Source: Burkholderiales bacterium
GTDB lineage: Bacteria > Pseudomonadota > Gammaproteobacteria > Burkholderiales > Ga0077523
Reading direction: 5' to 3'
Assembly: GCA_025459035.1 (NCBI GenBank)
Contig: JALORJ010000012.1
Coordinates: forward strand, 1 to 16,719
DNA length: 16,719 nucleotides
The notes beneath the pieces are model-generated. The model had not been told where the DNA came from. It ran no database searches and worked only from the letters and a program-made list of their open reading frames with translations. Positions 1 through 7,700 of the stretch are shown here, one piece after another. A program made the translations under genes and the position numbers. The number at the start of each line of letters is the position of its first letter. Position 1 is the stretch's first letter.

Positions 1-1
1 G

Positions 2-142
2 TCGGCCCCCGCGGCCATCTCGGCCCCGGTCGCGCGGCGGCCGCGCCGCGCGGTGCCGAGCTCGGCCGCCTCGGCGCCTGCAGCCACCGAAGAGGCGGCA
101 ACGACCGCCGCGACCCCGTCCGCGCCCGAGCCCGCACGCTAG
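2..142 (+). CDS. possible C-terminal tail of an upstream gene (partial)
   Basis: A frame open from the window edge runs 46 codons to a TAG at 140-142. The peptide is made almost only of Ala, Pro, Ser, Thr and Arg, with a basic patch (RRPRR) and an acidic TEE. This composition fits a disordered C-terminal tail, such as those on many high-GC RNA helicases, nucleases or ribosome-associated proteins. No domain is visible, so no function is assigned. In DNA this GC-rich an open frame of this length can arise by chance. The support is that it closes 46 bp before the next gene, on the same strand, leaving a normal intergenic gap. The 5' part lies outside the window. Confidence 0.4.
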   Translation, partial: SAPAAISAPVARRPRRAVPSSAASAPAATEEAATTAATPSAPEPAR

Positions 143-188
143 GATCGATCGACCTTCCACCGCTCGCCACGGAGCCGATCGCCACGTC

Positions 189-839
189 ATGGATACCGCG
201 CCTCGCCCGGACGGACGCTGGCAGCTCCCGCAGGCGCACACGGCAGCGCTGGCGCAGCTCGGCACCCGGCGCAGCGTGCCGCGCGGGCGCCTGGTGCTGC
301 AGGAAGGTGACCCCGGCGACCAGCTCTTCGTCATCGTCGAGGGCCGCGTGCGGGTGTATCTCGCCGACGATCGCGGCGCGGAGATCCTGCTGAGCCAGCA
401 CGGCCCCGGCGAGCACTTCGGCGAGATGATGCTCGACGGCGGCACGCGCTCGGCCAACGTGCTCGCGACCGATCCGTGCGTGTTCTCGGCCGTGAGCCGC
501 GAGCAATTCCGCCAGTACCTGGCGGCCCACCCCGACTGCGCGCATGCACTGATCCTGCTGCTGATGGCCCGGGTGCGCACGCTCACGTTCGCCGTCGGCA
601 GCCTCGCGCTGCTGAAGGTCTACGAGCGCGTCGTGCAGCTGCTGCTGTCGCTCGCGTCGATGGTCGACGGCGCGCGCGTCATCACCGAGCCGCTCACGCA
701 GCGCGAGATCGGCGCGCGCGTCGGCGCGTCGCGCGAGATGGTGAGCCGCATCATCAAGAACCTGCGCAAGGGCGGCTACATCACCAAGGACACGAAGGGC
801 CGCTACGTGATCCTCGCGGAGCCGCCGCGCTCCTGGTAG
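189..839 (+). CDS. Crp/Fnr-family transcriptional regulator
   Basis: A 216-residue cytosolic transcription factor, close to the 210 residues of E. coli CRP. Residues ~20-130 form the cyclic-nucleotide-binding beta-roll. Its phosphate-binding cassette is at 77-89 (FGEMMLDGGTRSA), with the Glu and the Arg-Ser pair kept, so binding of a cyclic nucleotide is plausible. A dimerisation helix follows (~118-155). The winged helix-turn-helix spans ~169-200. The recognition helix carries R182, E183 and R187 with the spacing of CRP R180/E181/R185, which predicts TGTGA-like half-sites. There is no N-terminal cysteine cluster, so it is not an oxygen-sensing FNR. The start has only a distant GGAG (171-174), but upstream sequence adds no conserved residues. 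It converges on the mscS-like gene, with 13 bp between the stop codons. Target genes cannot be read from the window. Confidence 0.93.
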   Translation: MDTAPRPDGRWQLPQAHTAALAQLGTRRSVPRGRLVLQEGDPGDQLFVIVEGRVRVYLADDRGAEILLSQHGPGEHFGEMMLDGGTRSANVLATDPCVFSAVSREQFRQYLAAHPDCAHALILLLMARVRTLTFAVGSLALLKVYERVVQLLLSLASMVDGARVITEPLTQREIGARVGASREMVSRIIKNLRKGGYITKDTKGRYVILAEPPRSW

Positions 840-852
840 CGCCGCCGCGGCG

Positions 853-1674
853 TCAGGCGCTGCGCATCCGCAGTTCGCGCTGCGGGAACGGAATGACGAT
901 GCCGCCGGCGCGGAAGCGGGCCACGATCGCGTCGTTGATCTCGCCGTGGGCCACCACGTAGTCGCGCACGGCGACCCACGGCTTCACCGCGATCTGGATC
1001 GACGAATCGGCCAGCACGCGCGTCTGCACGACGGGTGGCGGGTCCTGCAGCACGCGCGCATTGGCGCGCAGCAGCGCCTCGAGCGTCGACACGGCCTGCG
1101 CGAGATCGGTGTCGTAGGCGACGCCGACGACGACGTCGAGCTGCCGCATGCGCCCGTGGTTGTGGAGGATCTCGCCCACGATCTTGCGGTTGGGCACCAC
1201 GACGTTCGACCGGTCGGCATGCGCGAGCGTGGTCGAGAACAGCCGGATGTGCGTGACCTCGCCCTCGACGCCGACGACGTGGATCCAGTCGCCGACGCGA
1301 AACGGCTTGGTGAAGATGATCGTCAGGCCGGCGACGACGTTCGACAGCACGCCCTGCATCGCCAGCGCGATGCCGGCGCCGGCGACCCCGAGCCCGGCGA
1401 TCAGCGGCAGCAGCTCCACGCCGAGGTTCTGCAGCGCCATGATCAGGAACAGCCCGACCACGAGCACGTGCACCAGCCGCGTCAGCAGCTGCCGCACCGG
1501 CACCTCGAGCTCGAACTTCGCGAGCCCCTTGCCGAGGACCTGACCGACCCAGCGCGCCGCGAACACGCCGGCCGCGAGGATGACGATGGCGGTGAAGAGC
1601 TTCGGGCCGAACTTGATGGCCAGATCGATCAGCGTCGCGCGGACCTGGTCGATCGACTGCAGCGGGGCATCCAT
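853..1674 (-). CDS. MscS-family small-conductance mechanosensitive channel
   Basis: A 273-residue inner-membrane channel, near the size of E. coli MscS (286). Such channels open under membrane tension and release solutes on hypo-osmotic shock. Three membrane segments are visible at ~21-43, ~64-85 and ~88-121. The third is the Gly/Ala-rich pore helix (GLGVAGAGIALAMQG), leading into the typical FTKPFRVGDWI. The beta domain follows with a VPN motif at 160-162, and the family's IPFPQ motif sits near the C-terminus. An in-frame ATG 13 codons upstream (1713) exists. I prefer 1674 because GAGG lies 7 nt before it and the extra residues look unrelated to the family. The gene lies 97 bp downstream of the OmpA lipoprotein gene on the same strand, so cotranscription is possible. 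Confidence 0.95.
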   Translation of the reverse strand: MDAPLQSIDQVRATLIDLAIKFGPKLFTAIVILAAGVFAARWVGQVLGKGLAKFELEVPVRQLLTRLVHVLVVGLFLIMALQNLGVELLPLIAGLGVAGAGIALAMQGVLSNVVAGLTIIFTKPFRVGDWIHVVGVEGEVTHIRLFSTTLAHADRSNVVVPNRKIVGEILHNHGRMRQLDVVVGVAYDTDLAQAVSTLEALLRANARVLQDPPPVVQTRVLADSSIQIAVKPWVAVRDYVVAHGEINDAIVARFRAGGIVIPFPQRELRMRSA

Positions 1675-1681
1675 GGGCGCG

Positions 1682-1685
1682 CCTC
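1682..1685 (-). promoter_or_regulatory. ribosome binding site of the MscS-like gene
   Basis: GAGG on the - strand, 7 nt before the ATG at 1674. It favours this start over the in-frame ATG at 1713. Confidence 0.6.
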
Positions 1686-1718
1686 GTTCACGAAGACCGC
1701 CGCAGTATCGCAAGCGGC

Positions 1719-1768
1719 GCCGGGCGCGCCGCGTCGCCGCGTCGTGTCAGCGCGGCGCCGCGCCCGGC
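1719..1768. other. GC-rich inverted repeat between lipoprotein and MscS-like genes
   Basis: GCCGGGCGCG at 1719-1728 is perfectly complemented by CGCGCCCGGC at 1759-1768, giving a 10-bp stem. The 30-nt loop can itself pair further: CCGCG at 1729-1733 matches CGCGG at 1751-1755. It fills most of the 97-bp gap between two - strand genes and could act as a processing site, an RNA stabiliser or a partial terminator. No T tract follows it in the direction of transcription, so it is not a standard intrinsic terminator. At this GC content some such stems occur by chance. Confidence 0.35.
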
Positions 1769-1771
1769 CGG

Positions 1772-2890
1772 TCAGTCGCGGCCGCGCACCTCGACCTCGC
1801 GCACCGTCGCGGCGATCTCGACACGGCGGTCGCGCTGCAGGCAGTCGATCATCTCGGCGCGCTTCAGGCCGCGGCAGGCCTCGAAGTCGGTGACCCCGTC
1901 GCGCTCGCCGCGACCTTCCACCGTCAGCTTGTGGGGCGGCACGCCCTTGTCCATCAGATAGCCGGCGACCGCCCACGCGCGCTTCTCGGACAGGCGCTGG
2001 TTGTAGGCCTCGGTCCCGATGCGGTCCGCGAAGCCCGTGATCACGAGGCGCTCGTACGGCGCGTCCTGCAGCTTCGCCGCCAGCGTGTCGAGGGCGCCGC
2101 GCGCGTCGTCGTTCAGCGCCCAGCGATCGAACTCGAACATCTCGCGCGTCTCGTCCATCGACAGCACCAGCGGCAGCATGCCGTCGAGGGTCTGCGGCTT
2201 CTCGCCGTCGCGCAGCTCGATGCGGTTCGCGGCCGCCTCGACGCGCCCCGCACGCTCCGCGTCGGCACGCGCCGCCGACGCGGCATCCCCGCGCGTGCCG
2301 GGCGCGCGGTCGAGCATCGCGACGTCATCGGCCCGCCGATCGGCGGCATCGCGTCCGGACGCCGGGCCCGAACCGTCGGTCACGGCACTGCCGTAGCGGT
2401 CCTGCACCACCCCCTCGCGACGATCGGTGACGGCACCGTCGACCGTGGCGGTGGAGTCCGATGCGTCGCCGCCCGCCAGCAGCGCCGCGAGCGACTCGTC
2501 GGATGCGATGTCGTCCTTGCCGCGGTCGGCCGGCGCGGTGCCCGCGGTCCCGTCCGCGCCCGCCGGGTCGGTCGCGGCACGGTCACCGCCCCGCCCCGCC
2601 ACTGCGCCGTCCAGACGCTCGCCGTTGCCCGCGACCGCCGCACTGCCGGCCGCCGTTCCGGCGCCGCCCGTCGCTGCGGGGGCTGCGGTGCTGCTCGCCG
2701 CGCCGTTGCGCGGTGCCGCGCCTGCGGTGGCCGCGGTGGCGGCATCGGGCCCGGTGCCGGAGCGCGCCGTCGGCGCGACGACCGCGCTGGCGGGCGCCTC
2801 GACATAGCGGCCGGAGCAGGCGCCGAGCGCAAGCGCGACGCCGGTCACGCACAGCCGGAATGCGGTGGAAGTGGAAAAAAGGCGCGTCAT
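1772..2890 (-). CDS. OmpA-domain outer-membrane lipoprotein with long low-complexity linker
   Basis: A 372-residue predicted lipoprotein. The N-terminus has a basic start and hydrophobic core, then the lipobox L22-G23-A24-C25. Residue +2 is Ser, not Asp, which fits sorting to the outer membrane. Residues ~35-230 are low complexity, dominated by Ala, Gly, Thr, Asp and Arg, and probably span the periplasm as a flexible arm. The C-terminal OmpA/Pal domain (~250-370) begins MFEFDRWAL. It contains GFADRIGT and NQRLSEKRA, supplying the Asp and Arg that bind peptidoglycan in this family. Two cysteines (EAC and DCLQ) near DRRVEI probably form a disulfide, as in many betaproteobacterial OmpA proteins. 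The frame stays open 77 codons further upstream, but the lipobox fixes the start at 2890. The Shine-Dalgarno is weak. The gene is divergent from the two-partner secretion cluster. It likely anchors the outer membrane to peptidoglycan. Confidence 0.9.
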   Translation of the reverse strand: MTRLFSTSTAFRLCVTGVALALGACSGRYVEAPASAVVAPTARSGTGPDAATAATAGAAPRNGAASSTAAPAATGGAGTAAGSAAVAGNGERLDGAVAGRGGDRAATDPAGADGTAGTAPADRGKDDIASDESLAALLAGGDASDSTATVDGAVTDRREGVVQDRYGSAVTDGSGPASGRDAADRRADDVAMLDRAPGTRGDAASAARADAERAGRVEAAANRIELRDGEKPQTLDGMLPLVLSMDETREMFEFDRWALNDDARGALDTLAAKLQDAPYERLVITGFADRIGTEAYNQRLSEKRAWAVAGYLMDKGVPPHKLTVEGRGERDGVTDFEACRGLKRAEMIDCLQRDRRVEIAATVREVEVRGRD

Positions 2891-2979
2891 GGTGAGGTCT
2901 CGCGAAGAGGTGCGTCGATTCGGCCGGCCGCGACGAAGGGAGTTCCGCAGCGCGACGGGCAGGACATGCGAGCGTGCCC

Positions 2980-3004
2980 GGTCCCGGCCGCCTGCGGCCG
3001 GACC
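2980..3004. repeat. inverted repeat (hairpin or operator) in the divergent promoter region
   Basis: GGTC (2980-2983) pairs with GACC (3001-3004), and CGGCCGC (2985-2991) pairs with GCGGCCG (2994-3000). This leaves one unpaired C (2984) and a 2-nt centre. It is 11 bp of near-perfect dyad close to the middle of the divergent region. It could be an operator for a dimeric regulator or a leader hairpin. No T run follows on either strand. Confidence 0.45.
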
Positions 3005-3040
3005 TCGGCGACCGGAGCCGACCGCCCGACGATCGCCGGT

Positions 3041-3069
3041 GGAACGGGGAACCTCGCTTCTGTTAGTTT
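3041..3069 (+). promoter_or_regulatory. candidate promoter of the TPS operon
   Basis: TG-N-TAGTTT (3061-3069) has an extended -10 arrangement and is the only AT-rich patch in the gap. GGAACG (3041-3046) lies exactly 17 nt before the hexamer at 3064. The -35 matches sigma-70 poorly; its GGAAC resembles the -35 of ECF sigma factors such as RpoE, but the -10 does not match well. The predicted leader would be about 20 nt. Weak evidence. Confidence 0.25.
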
Positions 3070-3094
3070 CGGGACGGGACCGGGGGGACGGTGG

Positions 3095-4702
3095 ATGAAC
3101 GCTGCGCGATTCGTGAAGCATGGCGTCGTCATGGGTGCGCTCGCGATGCTGTCGGCCGCCGCGTCGATCGCTGCCGCGCAGACCCCGGGTGCCGACGGGC
3201 CGCGCTTCGACATCCGCGGCTATGCGATCGACGGCGCGTCACTCGTGCCGGCCGCGCGACTGCAGGCCGTCACCGCGCCGTTCACCGGGACCTCGCGCGA
3301 CTTCGGTGCGATCCAGCAGGCGCTCAAGGCCGTCGAGAAGATCTACGCCGACGCGGGCTGGACCACGGTGCAGGTCGCACTGCCCGAGCAGGAACTGCGC
3401 GACGGGACGGTCAAGATCGTCGTGCGCGAACTGGCGTTCGGCCAGCTGAGCGTCGAAGGGCAGAAGCACCACTCCGACGCCAACATCCGCCGCTCGCTGC
3501 CGTCGCTGGTTCCGGGGAAGCCGCCGAACGTCGACGCCGTCGCCCGCAACCTGCGCAGCGCCAACGACAACCCGTCCAAGAACACCACGCTCGTGCTTCG
3601 CAATGGCGCCGCCGACGGCACCGTCGACGCGACCGCGAAGGTGGTCGACACCGCGCCGGCGCGCTTCTCGGCGTCGCTCGACAGCACCGGGTCGCCGTCG
3701 ACCGGCATCCTGCGCGCCGGGGTATCCGCGCAGCACGCGAACCTGTTCGACCGCGACCACGTCGGCAGCGCGACCTACCTGACGTCGCCCGAGCATCTCG
3801 ACCGCGTGTCGATTCTAGGCCTGGGCTACCGGATGCCGATCCACGGGCGCGGCGACTCGGCCGAGTTCAACTTCGTGCGCTCGGATGTCGACTCGGGGGT
3901 GGTCGGCACCGCGACCGGGCCGTTCGGGATCAGCGGCTCGGGGCAGTTCTACCTGGGCCGCTACAACCTCACGCTGCCCCGTCGCGGCGACTGGGACCAG
4001 CGTCTGGTCTTCGGCCTCGACTGGCGCGTCTACCAGAACTCGATCCGCTTTTCGAACAACCCGACCAACCTCGGCTCCGACGTCACGGTGCGCCCGGTGT
4101 CGGTCGGCTGGGTCGCCCGCCACCGTACGGCCGATCACGACGCGATCTTCAATGCGTCGGTCGCCCGCAACATTCCCGGCGCGAACGATGGCGACGGCGG
4201 CGCGATCCGCCGCGCTCGGGCCGGCGCGACTTCCTACTACACGCTGCTGCGGCTCGGGGCGGCGTGGACACAGCCGTTCGCGACCACTTGGCAGTGGCGT
4301 TTGGCGGCCAACGCGCAGTTCACGCCCGACGCGCTCGTGCCCGGCGAGCAGTTCGGCGCCGGCGGGATGGATTCGGTCCGCGGCTTCATCGAACGCGAGG
4401 TGGCCAACGACCGCGGCGTGCGCTGGAGTGCCGAGGCCTACGCGCCCGAGATCACCTCGCAGCGCTTCGAAGCCGTGACCGCCCGCGCGCTCGCTTTCTT
4501 CGATTACGCGACGCTCGCGCGCAACCACGCGCTGCCCGGCGAAGTGCGCTCCGAGACCATCAGCAGCGTCGGCATCGGGCTGCGCGCCGCGTGGCGCGAC
4601 CGTGCGTCGCTGCGGCTCGACTACGGTGTCGTCGTCCAGCCCGGCGGCCTGCAGGGCCGCGGCGACCAGCGCCTGCAAGGCGCGCTGTTCGTCTTCTTCT
4701 GA
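3095..4702 (+). CDS. TpsB outer-membrane transporter (ShlB/FhaC/HecB family)
   Basis: A 535-residue member of the Omp85 superfamily that exports a partner TpsA protein across the outer membrane. Residues 1-28 form a signal peptide ending ASIAAA. POTRA domain 1 (~37-112) starts FDIRGYAI and includes the typical IYADAGWTTVQV stretch. POTRA domain 2 spans ~113-190. The 16-strand barrel fills the rest. The signature VRGF is at 428-431, the tip of the loop-6 motif that enters the barrel in FhaC. The last residue is Phe, as expected for BAM-dependent insertion. The same frame is open back to 1580, but that part is antisense to the lipoprotein and MscS-like genes. I start at 3095, where GGGGGA (3083-3088) lies 6 nt ahead and the signal peptide begins. 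A 93-bp gap without a visible terminator separates it from tpsA, so the two are surely cotranscribed. Confidence 0.96.
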   Translation: MNAARFVKHGVVMGALAMLSAAASIAAAQTPGADGPRFDIRGYAIDGASLVPAARLQAVTAPFTGTSRDFGAIQQALKAVEKIYADAGWTTVQVALPEQELRDGTVKIVVRELAFGQLSVEGQKHHSDANIRRSLPSLVPGKPPNVDAVARNLRSANDNPSKNTTLVLRNGAADGTVDATAKVVDTAPARFSASLDSTGSPSTGILRAGVSAQHANLFDRDHVGSATYLTSPEHLDRVSILGLGYRMPIHGRGDSAEFNFVRSDVDSGVVGTATGPFGISGSGQFYLGRYNLTLPRRGDWDQRLVFGLDWRVYQNSIRFSNNPTNLGSDVTVRPVSVGWVARHRTADHDAIFNASVARNIPGANDGDGGAIRRARAGATSYYTLLRLGAAWTQPFATTWQWRLAANAQFTPDALVPGEQFGAGGMDSVRGFIEREVANDRGVRWSAEAYAPEITSQRFEAVTARALAFFDYATLARNHALPGEVRSETISSVGIGLRAAWRDRASLRLDYGVVVQPGGLQGRGDQRLQGALFVFF

Positions 4703-4785
4703 GCCATCCGCCCCGCCGACCCGAAACCACAACCACACGGACGACTGCGCGAGGCCCGGACGCGCTGATCGCCCTTCACCGCGCC

Positions 4786-4790
4786 AGGAG
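4786..4790 (+). promoter_or_regulatory. ribosome binding site of the TpsA gene
   Basis: AGGAG lies 5 nt before the ATG at 4796. It is the best Shine-Dalgarno in the window and fixes the start of the giant gene. Confidence 0.75.
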
Positions 4791-4795
4791 ACCAC

Positions 4796-7700
4796 ATGCG
4801 CGCTCGACCTGCTTCCCGTCGCCCCCTGCTCGCCCGCCGGCCGCTGCGACTGCGTGCCGTGGTGCTGGCGCTCGCGACCGCGTTTCCGGTGGCGCTGCGG
4901 GCCAATCCGGTCGATCCGACCGTCGTCGTCGGCCACGCGACCTTCGACTCGGCCGGGGCCACGCTGACCGTGACGAACTCCGCGGGGGCGGTGATCGACT
5001 GGGGCAGCTTCTCGATCGGTACCGGCGAGACCACCCGCTTCGTCCAGCCGTCGGTCACCAGCGCCGTGCTGAACCGCATCACCGGCGGTGATCCGTCGCA
5101 GATCCTCGGCACGCTGACGTCGAACGGTCAGGTGTTCCTCATCAACCCGAACGGCATCGCGTTCGGGCCGAACGCCGTGGTCGACGTCGCCGGTCTCGTC
5201 GCGTCGACACTGCCGCTGTCGAACGCCGACTTCGCCGCCGGGCGCTTCGCGTTCGGCGCCGACCTCGGGCAGACCCCCGGGACGCTGCGGGTCGACGGCT
5301 CGCTCACGTCGGCCACCGGCGGGCGCATCTGGTTGATCGCGTCGTCGATCGAACAGCGCGGCGCGATCTCCGCGCCCGAGGGTCAGGTGATCCTGGCCGC
5401 TGGCCAGCGCGTGACGATCGTCGACACGTACCGGCCCGACGTGCGCGTCGAACTCGCCGCCGGCGCCGAGGCGGTCAACGTCGGCCGCGTGGTGGGCGGC
5501 CAGATCGGCATCTACGGCAGCGTCGTGCGCCAGGACGGGCTCGCCAGCGCGACGCAGGCCGCGGTCGGTCGCGACGGCACCGTCGTGCTGCGCGCCGCGG
5601 CCACGCTGTCCACCGGCGCCGACAGCGTGACGCAGGCGCGCAGCGCCGACAGCGCGCGCGGGGGCACGATCGACGCCCGGTCGAGCGACATGCTGTGGCA
5701 CGACGGCGTGATCGACGCCAGCGGACGCGACGCCGGCGGTACGGTGACGATGACCTCCGCCGGCATCCAGCAGACGGGCCGGGTGACCGCGGCGGCCACC
5801 GCCGGCACCGGCGGCGCGATCACCCAGTCCGCTGGGATCGGCAGCGTCGTCCACGTCGCTGGCGCGCGGCTCGATGCCTCCGGGGGTGTGCGCGGGGGCG
5901 ACATCCGCGTGACCAGCGAGGCTGGCCGGGTGTTCAGTTCGGGCACGTGGACAGTCACTGCGGCGGACGGTGACGGCGGCGCGATCGTCACCACCGGCGA
6001 CAGCGTGGTGCTGGCGGCGGCAACGCTCGACGCCAGCGGCACACGCGGTGGCGGCGACATCCGCGTGGGCGGCGGCTGGCGCGGCGAGGATGCCGGCATC
6101 GCCAACAGCGGCTACACGCGCACGCTGGGCGGCACCGCACTGCGCGCGAACGCCACCGGCGCCGGCGATGGCGGCGACATCGTGCTGTGGAGCGACGGAC
6201 GCACGCGCTTCGCCGGAACCATCGACGCGCGCGGAGCGGGCAGCGCCGGTAACGGCGGCCACGTCGAGGTGTCCGGCGTCGACGGCGTCCAGTTCGGCGG
6301 CACGGTCAGCACCCTCGGCAGCGGCACCGGCACGCGCGGCACGCTGCTGCTCGATCCGAAGTTCATCCTGATCACGGCCGGCGGCGGCACGCAGGGCTAC
6401 GCGGGTGTCGACTTCGTGGATCCGAACCCGACGCCGGACAGCGAGACAGTCGTCGATCTCGGCAGCGGCCCGCAGGACTACGGCTTCGGCGCCGCCGGCC
6501 GGATCCAACTCGGCTCGTCCCCCGTCGTGATCCGTGCGCCGCTGGCGACGGTCGGCAGCCTGACCGAGGCGGGTGCGATCTACCGGCTCGACGCGACGAC
6601 CGGAGCCCTGATCGACAGCCTCACGGGCGCGGCGGCTGGTGACCGCATCGGCTCCGGCGACGGCGACGCCGGCGGCGAAAACGGCCTGCTGGCCATCGTC
6701 GGCGACCGCTATCTGCTCAACAGCCCGTTCTGGAACAGCGAGCGCGGCGCCGTCACGGAACTCGACCTCGGTGCCGCGAACTTCGGCCTGTCCGGCAGCA
6801 CGATCGGCTCGGGCAACAGCCTCGTCGGCAGCACCGCCGGCGACCGCGTGTCGGCGAGCGACATCCGCAGCGTCGGCAGCGGCGACGCCATCGCGCTGTT
6901 GCACGCCGACTGGGGCGGGGGCCGCGGCGCGATCACCTTCATCCCGGCCGGCGCCAGTCTGCCGACGGGGTTTCTGGACTCGACGCGCAGCTTCGTGGGC
7001 TTCTCGACCGTCGATCGACTCGCGACCGGCGGGTTCGTGACCCTTGGCAGCGATCACGCGGCGTGGGTGTCATCCTCGTTCCGCAGCAACACCGGTCTGG
7101 TGCGCGTGTTCCCGCTTTCCAGCCCGCTTCTGGGCCAGGCCTCGCAGACGTCGAGCCTGATCGGCGGTCGCACCGGCGATCGGGTCGGCGAGACCGGCGT
7201 GATCGCGATCGACGGCAGCCGCTACGCGGTGTTCTCGCATCTGTGGAACGACCAGCGCGGTGCCGTGACCTTCGGCAACCTCGGGTCGCCGCGCAACGGG
7301 GTGGTCGACGCGACCAACAGCCTCGTGGGCACGACCGCAGGCGTCAATGGCGACCGCGTCGGCCTGAGCTACACGACGCAGTTCTTCAACCTGACCGGCA
7401 GCGACCGCTGGCTGCTCGCGTCTCGCGAATGGAACAACAGCCGCGGCGCATGGACCGTCGTGAACCCGGCGGCGCTGCCGACCGGCACCATCGACGCGAG
7501 CAACAGCCTCGTCGGCTCGACGTCCTTCGACTCGGCCGACAGCGTCGCCTTCGCCGGTGGCGGAGGCGGTAACTACTTCATCGTCGCGCCGAACTGGAAC
7601 AACGGCGTCAACGCCGACGCCGGCGCGGTGATCCGCGGCGTGGCGGTCTCGAACGAGCGCACCGGACTCATCTCGTCGGCGAACGCGGTGGTCGGCAGTC

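Larger units (their letters stand above)
2891..3094. promoter_or_regulatory. divergent intergenic region between OmpA lipoprotein and TPS cluster
   Basis: These 204 bp separate two divergent start codons and must hold promoters for both directions. Visible elements are a perfect 10-bp palindrome CGGCCGGCCG (2921-2930), a strong inverted repeat (2980-3004), and one AT-richer patch (3059-3070) upstream of the tpsB-like gene. GGAAC-type elements occur in both orientations: GGAACT on the - strand at 2946-2941, and GGAAC on the + strand at 3041 and 3048. No small ORF with a convincing ribosome binding site was found. Confidence 0.7.

Noticed and set aside
843..852. Palindrome CGCCGCGGCG between the convergent Crp-like and MscS-like genes as a bidirectional terminator
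   Set aside because: It is too short, has no loop and no T or A tract on either side.
1580..3094. Upstream extension of the TpsB frame by about 505 codons
   Set aside because: It runs antisense to the lipoprotein and MscS-like genes, has biased composition, and precedes a good ribosome binding site and signal peptide at 3095.
4811..4840. Twin-arginine (Tat) motif SRRPLL in the TpsA signal peptide
   Set aside because: TpsA proteins cross the inner membrane unfolded by Sec before TpsB export. The Arg-rich start fits an extended TpsA signal peptide, and the Tat consensus is incomplete.
3091..5091. 666-codon + strand frame overlapping tpsB and the start of tpsA
   Set aside because: It is an off-frame, Arg-rich shadow of two recognisable genes.
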